Positions 6,545 to 13,467 of a stretch of DNA of 21,184 nucleotides are shown here, piece by piece (the first letter of the stretch is position 1; every line of letters begins with the position of its first letter). Both the position numbers and the translations under genes were made by a program. The DNA comes from JASHVB01 sp049522565 (GTDB lineage Bacteria > Pseudomonadota > Alphaproteobacteria > Acetobacterales > Acetobacteraceae): assembly GCA_049522565.1 (NCBI GenBank), contig JBEKNT010000066.1, positions 1-21,184 of the forward strand. The letters are read 5' to 3'. Under the pieces are notes generated by a model that was not told the DNA's origin, made no database searches, and was given only the letters and a program-made list of their open reading frames with translations.

Positions 6545-8023
6545 ATGGTACGCTTGATACACGGTCGGCGTGCTTTTAGCCACAACCTGCGGCTCCGGTG
6601 CCGTTTCGGATGCCTCGGATTTGCTACGGATCGGCGCGGCGCGACTGCCATGATCTTCGCCGTGAGCGCCGTCGCAATACTTGGGATGGTCGGCGTGGGG
6701 ACCGAGGTCGGCGCCTGGTACCTGGCGCGCTCGGCAGCGGACAATGCGGCCGATGCCGCCGCCTGCGCCGCGGCTTTGGCGATCTCGGTCGGATCTCCGT
6801 ACGACGCCGCGGCCATCGATTCTGCTTCGGATAATGGCTACACGTCGAGCGGCACAGTCACGGTGACCGCGAACAACCCGCCGGCAACCGGAAACTACAC
6901 CACGAATAACCACGCCGCCGAAGTCCTCATCAACGTCACCTTCAGCCCGATTCTGGCGAGCCTGTTCACCAAGGCGACGCCGACGGTGGCCTCGCGGTCG
7001 GTGGCGATCGTCGAGCCGATTGGTACCGCCTGCGTGCTGTCCACCACAGGCGACCTGCAGATCACGGCGAATCAAACCGCGCTGGGGTGCACGTACGCCT
7101 CCAACGCTTCCGACGCGACCGCGGTGAACATCCCGAGCGCCACGATCACCGCCTATGGCGTGACCAGCGTGGGGACTTGCACCGGCTGCGACAATGGCGG
7201 CAACCTGCTGCTGCGGCCGGCGGCGGCGTACCAGCCGCCAACCACAAATCCATACACGGCGATAGATGCGCTGAGCCTGCCGACTACGTTCACGCCCATC
7301 AGCATCCCGTCGCCGGTTCCAGCGAGCTACACGCTGGTGCCCGCCACGGCCAAAGGGACGTTCAACACCGGCACCTCCGTTGCGACCACGTACGCGTGGA
7401 CCTCGAGCAGCCCGTATGCCTACGAAGCGAACCTGGTCATCCCGGCGGGGACGACGCTGACGCTGGTCCCGGGAACCTATTTCTTCGTCAACGCCTCGCT
7501 GACGCTGAATGGCGGCACGATCCAATGCAAAGTCAGCACCGCGGTAGGCGCCGGGGCCTGCGGACCCGGCACTCAGGGCGTGACGATCGTTTTGATGGGC
7601 AATCCCTCGGCCAGTGTCGGCAACCTGACCATCGCCTCGGCCGCAACGGTGTCGCTCGGCGCGCTGGCTTCGCAATCCAGCAGCTTCACCAACAGCAGCG
7701 GCCTCGGCACCGGGTACTCCGCGCTGAATGGCATGCTGTTCTACCGCCGCGGCCAGGCGTCCGGCGAGAATGTCGGCGCGCCGGGTGTCAACATTGCCGG
7801 CAAGACCAGTGGCACGCCCACTATATTGAACGGGGGCATGTATTTTCCCAACTCTTATGTCTCTTATGGTGCGAATGGCGGCAGCAGCACGGCGACCTGC
7901 GCCATCATCGTCGCCGGCAATCTGAGCCTGGCGAATGCCGCCAGCAAGTTCAGCACGGGCAACTGCACAAGCGTATACAAGACCGCGATGCCGCAGGTCG
8001 AGGCGGTGCGGGTGGTGGAGTAA
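6545..8023 (+). CDS. tadG: TadG-like Flp pilus-associated protein with large exported domain
   Basis: A 492-residue protein. After a basic N-terminus, DRRGATAMIFAVSAVAILGMVG (about 29-50) is the TadE/G-type membrane anchor, followed by the typical EVGAWYLARSAADNAADAAACAAALA. The remaining 400 residues are Ser/Thr/Gly/Asn-rich and predicted to be periplasmic or surface-exposed. The C-terminal half has beta-helix-like repeated strands (TLTLVPGTYFFVNASLTLNGG, GVTIVLMGN, NGMLFYRR, NGGMYFPNSYVSYG) common in alphaproteobacterial TadG-related proteins, plus paired cysteines that may form disulfides. No ribosome-binding site precedes the ATG, and a -10-like box lies 7 bp upstream, so the mRNA may be leaderless. 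It heads the plus-strand tad unit with two TadE-like genes. Its exact role in pilus assembly or adhesion is unproven. Confidence 0.85.
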   Translation: MVRLIHGRRAFSHNLRLRCRFGCLGFATDRRGATAMIFAVSAVAILGMVGVGTEVGAWYLARSAADNAADAAACAAALAISVGSPYDAAAIDSASDNGYTSSGTVTVTANNPPATGNYTTNNHAAEVLINVTFSPILASLFTKATPTVASRSVAIVEPIGTACVLSTTGDLQITANQTALGCTYASNASDATAVNIPSATITAYGVTSVGTCTGCDNGGNLLLRPAAAYQPPTTNPYTAIDALSLPTTFTPISIPSPVPASYTLVPATAKGTFNTGTSVATTYAWTSSSPYAYEANLVIPAGTTLTLVPGTYFFVNASLTLNGGTIQCKVSTAVGAGACGPGTQGVTIVLMGNPSASVGNLTIASAATVSLGALASQSSSFTNSSGLGTGYSALNGMLFYRRGQASGENVGAPGVNIAGKTSGTPTILNGGMYFPNSYVSYGANGGSSTATCAIIVAGNLSLANAASKFSTGNCTSVYKTAMPQVEAVRVVE

Positions 8024-8024
8024 C

Positions 8025-8489
8025 ATGGCAGGCTTGGCACAACTAGCGACGGCCATCCGGGCAGTACGGCACAACCGCCGTGGGATTGCCGCCACTGAGT
8101 TCGCGTTGATCGCGCCGGTCATGCTGACACTGCTGCTTGGTGTCTATGACGTCGGCAACGCGATCCAGGAGCGGCTGCAACTGGAGCAGGCGGTGCGGGC
8201 TGGCGCGCAATACGCGCTGTCGTGGCCCGACCAGACCAGCGGCATCTCGGCGGCCATTTCGGCCGCCTTGCCGCCAAGCTGGACCAGTCCGACCGTCACC
8301 GTCAGCGCCCCGGCCTGCTGGTGCTGGAGCAGCGGCGGCGGCGCGACCTCGACGCCTTGCTCCGCGACCTGCGCCGAGGGAAGCACGAAGCGGTCCTATG
8401 TGACGCTGACCGCGACCAACAACGCCACGCCATTCCTGTTCAGCGCGATCGCCGGGAACTCCGCCACCTATGTCGTCCGTTTCCAGTAG
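8025..8489 (+). CDS. tadE: TadE-like minor pseudopilin
   Basis: A 154-residue TadE-family pseudopilin. The leader ends HNRRG (Gly20) and the mature start is IAATEFALIAPVMLTLLLG, with Glu at +5, so CpaA can probably cleave it. One hydrophobic helix is followed by VYDVGNAIQERLQLEQAVRAGAQYAL, the usual TadE sequence. The exported part has four Cys clustered in CWCWSS...TPCSATC, likely disulfide-bonded. The ATG starts one base after the tadG stop and has GGAG four bases upstream. TadE-type proteins are minor subunits needed to start or stabilise Flp pili. A longer frame from 7935 overlaps tadG and is not used. Confidence 0.9.
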   Translation: MAGLAQLATAIRAVRHNRRGIAATEFALIAPVMLTLLLGVYDVGNAIQERLQLEQAVRAGAQYALSWPDQTSGISAAISAALPPSWTSPTVTVSAPACWCWSSGGGATSTPCSATCAEGSTKRSYVTLTATNNATPFLFSAIAGNSATYVVRFQ

Positions 8490-8880
8490 CGCCCGGCACG
8501 GGTGGCTCGGTAGCGCGGCTACCACCAGCGTCGAATTCGCGCTGGTGCTGACCGCGTTCCTCTGGCTGCTGCTGGGAACGATCGATCTCGCGCGGTATTT
8601 CCTCACGGTGCAGGCGGTGGTGGGGTTGCTGGGCGAGGCCGGGCGGGTGAGCCTGATGGACCCGAACTGGGCGCCATGCGGCAACAATTCATGGACTGAC
8701 ATCGCGACGATCTCGCCGTTGCTGGACGCCAGCCAAGTCTACCTCTGCGTCTACCAGGGGGAAAGCGGCGTCGGCCCCAACACGGTTAGCCTGACGGTGA
8801 GCTACCCGTTCACGCCGTATACGCCCGGTCTTGGCGGGCTGGCGGGGACGATCACGGAAGCGACGTCGTACTCGTACTGA
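8470..8880 (+). CDS. Second TadE/TadF-like minor pseudopilin
   Basis: A 136-residue TadE-like protein whose start overlaps the end of tadE by 20 bp. The hydrophobic helix TTSVEFALVLTAFLWLLLG begins at about residue 18, with Glu22 where +5 would be. The residue expected at -1 is Ala17, not the usual Gly, so processing by CpaA may be slower or absent. After the helix comes TIDLARYFLTVQAVVGLLGEAGRVSL, a TadE-like segment, and then a short exported domain with two Cys. It probably forms a pair with tadE, as TadE and TadF do elsewhere. The start is uncertain because no good ribosome-binding site is visible; translation is likely coupled to tadE. Confidence 0.82.
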   Translation: MSSVSSSARHGWLGSAATTSVEFALVLTAFLWLLLGTIDLARYFLTVQAVVGLLGEAGRVSLMDPNWAPCGNNSWTDIATISPLLDASQVYLCVYQGESGVGPNTVSLTVSYPFTPYTPGLGGLAGTITEATSYSY

Positions 8881-9191
8881 CCATCTGCCGGCTTGCCCTG
8901 GCGGGGCGCATGCGTGGCCGTCAGCGGCAAAGCCCTTGTCGCGTCGGCTGTTGTTGAACCCCGGCAGGATAACCGGGTAACAGGGCGACCGGGTAACGGA
9001 GTCACGGGGAAGGGCGGAACAGCGCCGCGCGTTACGCCATAATGCCGCAGCGGGATGTGGCCGGGAGCGACGATCGAGACCTCCCGCTGGTCCGTGCGGC
9101 GGCGGATGGGCTTCGATGCCGGCGGGTTGTATGCCATCGAACGCCGCGGCGCGCGGTTCGACATTCAGCCAGAACCCTCTTGGAGATTGTG
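8881..9191. other. 311-bp intergenic region before the dehydrogenase gene
   Basis: No credible gene on either strand. It contains an 8-bp palindrome CGCATGCG (8907-8914), the 16-bp-phased direct repeats listed separately, and a weak -10-like CATAAT at 9038-9043 without a recognisable -35. No terminator hairpin with a T-run follows the pilus operon. The promoter of the dehydrogenase gene is presumably here. Confidence 0.5.
8972..9013 (+). repeat. Phased direct repeats ACCGGGTAAC, 16-bp period
   Basis: ACCGGGTAAC occurs exactly at 8972-8981 and 8988-8997. A degenerate third unit, ACGGGGAAGG at 9004-9013, matches at 6 of 10 positions in the same 16-bp phase. The array is 180-220 bp upstream of the dehydrogenase ATG and could be a regulator binding site; its function is unknown. 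Confidence 0.6.
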
Positions 9192-10082
9192 ATGCAAAGC
9201 GGAAAGCGGATCGGATTTGTCGGGCTCGGGCTGATGGGCAGCGGCATGGCGCTGAATATCCTGAAGAAGCACGGCCGGCTCAACGTGTTCGACGTTGACG
9301 CGGCGGCCCTGGACCGACTCGTCGCGGCTGGCGGGACGCGGATGACGTCGCCACGCGATGTGGGCACGGCCTCCGACGTGGTGCTGCTGTCGCTGCCGAC
9401 GCCGGCGATATCCAAGGCAGTGGTCCTTGGCGACGATGGTCTGATCCACGGCCTGGCCGCCGGCGCCATTGTTGTCAGCATGTCCACCGACGGCATCGAC
9501 ACGGTGCGCGAGAACGCGGCAGGGCTTGCGGCAAAGGGCATCCACTACGTCGATTGCCCGGTCGGCAAGGGACCGCCCGCCGCCGCCGCCGGCGATCTCA
9601 CCCTGCTCTCGTCGGGCGAGAAGGAGGTTTGCGAGGCGATCGATTGGATATTGTCGATGATCGGCGGCCAGATCTATTATTGCGGCCCGCTCGGTGCGGG
9701 GCAGGCGATCAAGCTGGCCAACAACCTGGTGTCGTGCGGCTATGGCGCGCTGATTTCGGAAGCCTACGCCCTGGTCAGGCAGGCCGGCGCCGACATCGAC
9801 ATCTTCTGCGAGGCATTGCCGCAGACCGCCGCCAACAGTTGGATGTTGCAGAACATCTTCATCGCCAAGGCGTTCAAAGGCGATTTCTCGCCGTACTTTC
9901 GCCTGTCGGCAGCCCACAAGGACTACAAGTTGATCGTGGCCATGGCGAACGCTCTCGGCACATCCAGCCGAACCGCCCAGTCGGTGCTTGCCTACTACGA
10001 GGATGCGGCCGCCGCCGGTCATGGCGACCGCGACTTCGGCGCCCTCGCTCTGGTGAACAACCCCGAGTTGCTGAGTGACTGA
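9192..10082 (+). CDS. NAD(P)-dependent beta-hydroxyacid dehydrogenase, HIBADH family
   Basis: A 296-residue cytoplasmic oxidoreductase of the 3-hydroxyisobutyrate dehydrogenase family, normal length. The Rossmann fold opens with GFVGLGLMG (8-16). The catalytic lysine region GAGQAIKLANNLV places Lys174 and Asn178 as usual. The substrate loop is DCPVGKGPPAAAAGDL (121-136), where most members have DAPVSGG..GA..GTL. That difference suggests a substrate other than 3-hydroxyisobutyrate or tartronate semialdehyde. GGAG at 9182-9185, six bases before the ATG, sets the start; the in-frame extension back to 9042 has no ribosome-binding site and no family resemblance. The next plus-strand gene is the DUF3604 protein, 369 bp downstream across a repeat, so they may not share a transcript. 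Confidence 0.92.
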   Translation: MQSGKRIGFVGLGLMGSGMALNILKKHGRLNVFDVDAAALDRLVAAGGTRMTSPRDVGTASDVVLLSLPTPAISKAVVLGDDGLIHGLAAGAIVVSMSTDGIDTVRENAAGLAAKGIHYVDCPVGKGPPAAAAGDLTLLSSGEKEVCEAIDWILSMIGGQIYYCGPLGAGQAIKLANNLVSCGYGALISEAYALVRQAGADIDIFCEALPQTAANSWMLQNIFIAKAFKGDFSPYFRLSAAHKDYKLIVAMANALGTSSRTAQSVLAYYEDAAAAGHGDRDFGALALVNNPELLSD

Positions 10083-10159
10083 CCACGATGCTTCGCACGA
10101 CGCAGGATGACATTACGTGCGGTTCTGCCAGGCTACGTGGCCGCGTGGTTGGCTGGTAC

Positions 10160-10203
10160 GCGGTTGCACCGAGACGGTGCCATGCCCATCGCAGCGCAAC
10201 CGC
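10160..10203. other. Nested stem-loop downstream of dehydrogenase gene
   Basis: GCGGTTGC (10160-10167) pairs with GCAACCGC (10196-10203). Between them GCACCG-AGA-CGGTGC (10166-10180) makes a tight hairpin; the two stems share two bases, so they may be alternatives. It begins 78 bp after the dehydrogenase stop. It may end or protect that mRNA, but there is no T-run. Confidence 0.4.
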
Positions 10204-10210
10204 CGCCAGA

Positions 10211-10386
10211 CCGTTTCCACCCTGACTGGAATCGTCGAGCCACCTGTCATTGTGAGGAGCGAAGCGACGAAGCAATCCCCGCCGGGGGAGCTGCCGCTCG
10301 TCACGCGGGGGATTGCTTCGTCGCTTCGCTCCTCGCAATGACAGGTGATGGTCAGCGGTTTCCAGTCGAGGTGGAACTGCTCTAGA
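10211..10386. repeat. Long intergenic palindromic repeat, copy 1
   Basis: The core is an inverted repeat of 40-bp arms, 10241-10280 and 10308-10347, identical at 39 of 40 positions with a 27-bp loop; the one mismatch becomes a G-U pair in RNA. Outside the core, a second inverted pair TTCCACC..GACTGGAA (left about 10215-10231, right about 10361-10377) extends the element. Translated, the arms read VRSEATKQS or CHCEERSDEAI, a pattern I know from dispersed intergenic repeats in proteobacterial genomes. A related copy lies at 21012-21110. The element is probably a non-coding, possibly mobile palindrome; it could also fold the RNA between the two neighbouring genes. Confidence 0.88.
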
Positions 10387-10436
10387 CCTCCGGCAAGGTG
10401 ATTCATGGGCCGTGGCTGATTATCAGTCTGCAAGCC

Positions 10437-10444
10437 GAGGGAGG
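10437..10444 (+). promoter_or_regulatory. Ribosome-binding site that fixes a GTG start
   Basis: GAGGGAGG lies 7 bases before GTG at 10452. The ATG upstream at 10398 has no such site and lies just after the palindromic repeat, so the GTG is the better start for the DUF3604 gene. Confidence 0.8.
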
Positions 10445-10451
10445 CCGCGAC

Positions 10452-12722
10452 GTGCCGCATTCGATCTATCTGCCCGAGCGCATGGGCACCGCCGCGATTT
10501 CTCCGACCGACCCGGTCGAGGCCGGCAGCTTTCAATCCTTCACCCTGGTTTATACGGCCGGATATTTCGGCATCGACGACACGGGCTCGATCAAGGTCGT
10601 GCACCGCTTCGCCAGCGACATGGGTCGGCCGCAATGGAGCGATCCGCAGGCGCCGAACTACACCACGGTGGAGGCATCCAACGGCGCCGTGCTGGAGGTG
10701 CAGTACGACGCCAAGCGCAACATCCGGCCCTGGGACAAGACTCTGTTCATCCGCGTCATCCGCGGTTTCCTGCGTGAGGGCGATACGATCACCGTGCGCT
10801 TCGGCGACCGCCGGCAAGGCTCGCCCGGCATGCGCGTGCAAACCTTCGTCGAACCCACCTTCGAGTTCCGCGTATTGGCCGATCCCTTCGCGATGTACAA
10901 CTATGTCGAGCTGCCGGTGCAGCCGTTCATCCCCGTCGTGGCCGGACCACCGGTCGGCTGGAAGGCCATACTTCCCACGATGCGCCGCTGTGGCCAGAAA
11001 TTCCGCCTCGGCTTCAAGGGCGAGGATGCCTGGGGCAATCCAAGCGATCAGGTCGAGGGCGTGTTTTCGCTTCGCCCCAACATGCCGGTCGCCGGACTCC
11101 CGGCGCGCATTGCGCTGCGCCGCGGCGAACACGCGATGCGCGTGGAAAACCTGTCGGTGGCCGAGCCGGGCGACCTGCTGATCGAAGTGTTGCACGCCGA
11201 CGGACGCGCCCTGTGCACCAGCAACCCCTTGCGCATTGTCGCCGAGGCGCCGCTGCTGCCGTATTGGTGCGACCTGCACGGCCAGTCGGAGGAAACGATC
11301 GGCACGAACTCGGCGCGCGAACTGATCGAGTTCGCACGCGACCGGGCGTTCCTCGACGGCATGAGCCATCAGGGCAACGATTTCCAGATCACCACGCCGT
11401 TCTGGAACCAACTCAACGAGCTGACGCGCGAATACAACGAGGACGGACGGTTCATCATCTATCCAGGCTACGAATGGTCCGGCAATACCGGCCTGGGCGG
11501 TGACCGCAACGTCATGTTCATGCACGAGGGACGCCAGATCCACCGCTCGTCGCACGCGCTGGTGGACGATCTGTCCGACGTGGCGACCGACGCCAATAGC
11601 GCCGACGATCTGTTCCACGCCTTGAAAGACGAAGACTGCGTCGTGATCGCCCATATCGGCGGGCGGTACGCGGACATCAAGATGGCGCACGACGTACGGA
11701 TCGAGCGCTCGGTGGAGGTGCATTCGGACTGGGGCACCTTCGAATGGCTGATCCAGGATGCGCTGGAGCAAGGGTATCGGGTCGGTATCGTAGCGAATTC
11801 GGACGGGCACAAGGGACGCCATGGGGCGAGCCATCCAGGGGCCTCGCTGTTCGGCGCCTATGGCGGGCTGTCCTGTTTGCTTAGCAGGGACCTGACGCGC
11901 GGCGGCTTGTTCGAGGCGTTGCGCAAGCGCCACCACTATGCGACCACCGGCTGTCGCATATTGCTCGACGTGCGCGCCAATTTCGCCAGCGATGCGCTGC
12001 TGTTTGCCGATGACCCGAATCTCGGCGCCACGACCAGCACCGCGGTGCGTTCGGCGATGATGGGCGACATCGTGCAGTCCAATGATGCGGAAGTGGAATT
12101 CACCGTCGCTGCGATGGGATCCGCGCCGATCGAACGCATCGAAATTCGCAACGGGCTGGAGGTGCTGGAGACCTGGCGGCCTTACGCAGAGCCTGCCTCC
12201 GGGCACTTGACCCAAGGGGATGCGTTGGGGCGACGCATCAGGGTCATCTGGGAAGGATCGGAATACCGCGGCCGCGGCCGGCAGACCGTGTGGGACGGCG
12301 GCTGCACGCTGGACGGCAATCGCTTCGAGCGCATCGCGCCGATCAACCTATGGAATCTCGACAAGACGTTGGAACAGACCGGACCGGGGACTCTGGCCTG
12401 GACGGCCCTCACCACCGGCGGCTTCGGCGGCTTCGATGCCTGGCTGAGCGAGCCGCACGCCGGGACCCTGCGCATCGACACAGCGCTGGTGCAATGCGAA
12501 ATCCCGATCGCCGATATCGGCCGCGACGACCTGGTGTTCGACGCGGGCGGCATCAAGCGCCGCATCCGCGTGTTCCGCCTGCCCGACGAGAACCCGCACC
12601 GCGCGCTGCAATTGTCGCGTCGCATTCGCCTCCGGCAGCAGGGCGATAATGCACTCTATGTGTGCCTGACCCAGGAGGACGGACATCTGATCTGGTCGAG
12701 CCCGATTTATCTGTTCCGCTGA
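10452..12722 (+). CDS. DUF3604 / PHP-type putative metallohydrolase
   Basis: A 756-residue protein without signal peptide, so probably cytoplasmic. Residues 1-265 are a beta-rich N-terminal region. Residues 270-540 carry the DUF3604/PHP-like metal-site motifs: YWCDLHGQS (271-279), SHQGND (His306), PGYEWSGN (Glu341), AHIGGRYAD (His401), EVHSDWG (His424) and NSDGHKG (Asp451, His453). The rest is a beta-rich C-terminal region (IERIEIRNGLEVLETW). The PHP fold usually binds three metals and hydrolyses phosphoesters, but no reaction is established to my knowledge for DUF3604. In the first motif the second ligand of the usual HxH is Gln278. GTG is chosen from the strong ribosome-binding site. It converges on livF with a 34-bp gap, and there is no terminator between them. 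The family call is strong; the substrate is unknown. Confidence 0.87.
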   Translation: MPHSIYLPERMGTAAISPTDPVEAGSFQSFTLVYTAGYFGIDDTGSIKVVHRFASDMGRPQWSDPQAPNYTTVEASNGAVLEVQYDAKRNIRPWDKTLFIRVIRGFLREGDTITVRFGDRRQGSPGMRVQTFVEPTFEFRVLADPFAMYNYVELPVQPFIPVVAGPPVGWKAILPTMRRCGQKFRLGFKGEDAWGNPSDQVEGVFSLRPNMPVAGLPARIALRRGEHAMRVENLSVAEPGDLLIEVLHADGRALCTSNPLRIVAEAPLLPYWCDLHGQSEETIGTNSARELIEFARDRAFLDGMSHQGNDFQITTPFWNQLNELTREYNEDGRFIIYPGYEWSGNTGLGGDRNVMFMHEGRQIHRSSHALVDDLSDVATDANSADDLFHALKDEDCVVIAHIGGRYADIKMAHDVRIERSVEVHSDWGTFEWLIQDALEQGYRVGIVANSDGHKGRHGASHPGASLFGAYGGLSCLLSRDLTRGGLFEALRKRHHYATTGCRILLDVRANFASDALLFADDPNLGATTSTAVRSAMMGDIVQSNDAEVEFTVAAMGSAPIERIEIRNGLEVLETWRPYAEPASGHLTQGDALGRRIRVIWEGSEYRGRGRQTVWDGGCTLDGNRFERIAPINLWNLDKTLEQTGPGTLAWTALTTGGFGGFDAWLSEPHAGTLRIDTALVQCEIPIADIGRDDLVFDAGGIKRRIRVFRLPDENPHRALQLSRRIRLRQQGDNALYVCLTQEDGHLIWSSPIYLFR

Positions 12723-12756
12723 GGCAGCCGCCTGACAGGGAACCGAGAGCATCCGG

Positions 12757-13467
12757 CTACACGCCGCCCAGATACGCCTCGCGCACGCGCAGATCGTTCA
12801 GCAGCGTACCGGCGGCTCCCTCCACGACGATCCGGCCGGTCTCCAGCACATAGGCCCGGTCGGCGAGGCGCAAGGCGATGTGGGCGCTTTGCTCCGCCAG
12901 CAGGATCGCCATGCCGAACCGTTGCAGATCGCCAATGGCCTGATAGATCACCTGGACCAGCACTGGCGACAGGCCCAGCGACGGTTCGTCCAGCACCATC
13001 AACGCCGGCTTGCGCATCAGCGCCCTTCCGATCGCCAGCATCTGCTGCTCGCCCCCCGATAGCGTCGCCGCCAACTGCCGCTCCCGCTCGGCAAGCCGAG
13101 GAAAAATCGCCAGCACGTCGCCCATGCGGCCCACCGCCTCACGCGGCGCAAGATAAGCGCCCATCAACAGGTTTTCGCGCACCGTCAATTCGGCGAAGAC
13201 GCGGCGTCCCTCGGGCACATAGCCGATGCCGAGTGCGGCGCGACGGTGGGGCGGGAGCTGGGCGATCGATTGTCCGTTCAGCATGACCGTACCACGCGCC
13301 TTCGTCAGACCGACGACGGCGCGCGCAACCGAACTCTTGCCGGCGCCGTTGGATCCGAGAATCGCCACGACCTCACCGCGGCCCACCGAAAGGCTTACGC
13401 CGTCAACCGCGCGCACGCGCCCATAGCTGATCGTCAGGTTCTCCAGCGCGAGCAATGGCTCAGCCAT
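12757..13467 (-). CDS. livF: LivF-type ABC transporter ATPase
   Basis: A 236-residue ATP-binding subunit of a branched-chain-amino-acid-type (HAAT) importer, last gene of the operon. Walker A is GSNGAGKSS (38-46), the signature is LSGGEQQMLAIGRAL (136-150) and Walker B is LMVLDEP (156-162). YVPEGRRVFAELTVRENL and LLAEQSA are typical of LivF. The start is taken at ATG 13467, which overlaps livG by 8 bp and gives the normal LivF N-terminus. A GTG at 13479 would add four residues. It pairs with LivG to power uptake through LivHM. Confidence 0.94.
   Translation of the reverse strand: MAEPLLALENLTISYGRVRAVDGVSLSVGRGEVVAILGSNGAGKSSVARAVVGLTKARGTVMLNGQSIAQLPPHRRAALGIGYVPEGRRVFAELTVRENLLMGAYLAPREAVGRMGDVLAIFPRLAERERQLAATLSGGEQQMLAIGRALMRKPALMVLDEPSLGLSPVLVQVIYQAIGDLQRFGMAILLAEQSAHIALRLADRAYVLETGRIVVEGAAGTLLNDLRVREAYLGGV

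Larger units (their letters stand above)
10083..10451. other. 369-bp intergenic region with palindromic elements
   Basis: No credible gene. The left part (10083-10210) holds a nested stem-loop, the centre holds the 176-bp palindromic repeat, and the last 65 bp hold the ribosome-binding site of the DUF3604 gene. No clear promoter boxes are seen. Confidence 0.6.

Noticed and set aside
6494..8122. 542-codon open frame on the minus strand opposite tadG
   Set aside because: Arg/Gly/Ala-rich with no motif; the plus strand has clear TadG and TadE features.
8881..8930. Terminator after the TadE-like genes
   Set aside because: Only weak GCCC/GGGC pairing and a CGCATGCG palindrome, with no T-run on the plus strand.
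8972..9013. Direct repeats as a CRISPR array or plasmid iterons
   Set aside because: Only two exact 10-bp units and one poor one, with 6-bp spacing; no cas or replication gene nearby.
10107..10385. Short open frame containing CHCEERSDEAI
   Set aside because: It is translated repeat DNA, as shown by the palindrome and by the related copy at the window end.
10398..10451. ATG at 10398 as start of the DUF3604 gene
   Set aside because: No ribosome-binding site, and the sequence before 10452 has no family resemblance; GTG 10452 has GAGGGAGG seven bases upstream.
10113..12215. 700-codon open frame on the minus strand opposite the DUF3604 gene
   Set aside because: It is a shadow of the GC-rich plus-strand gene: composition is His/Arg/Ala-rich, it runs through the palindromic repeat, and it shows no family motif.
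12723..12756. Bidirectional terminator between the DUF3604 gene and livF
   Set aside because: The 34-bp gap has no convincing inverted repeat or T-run.
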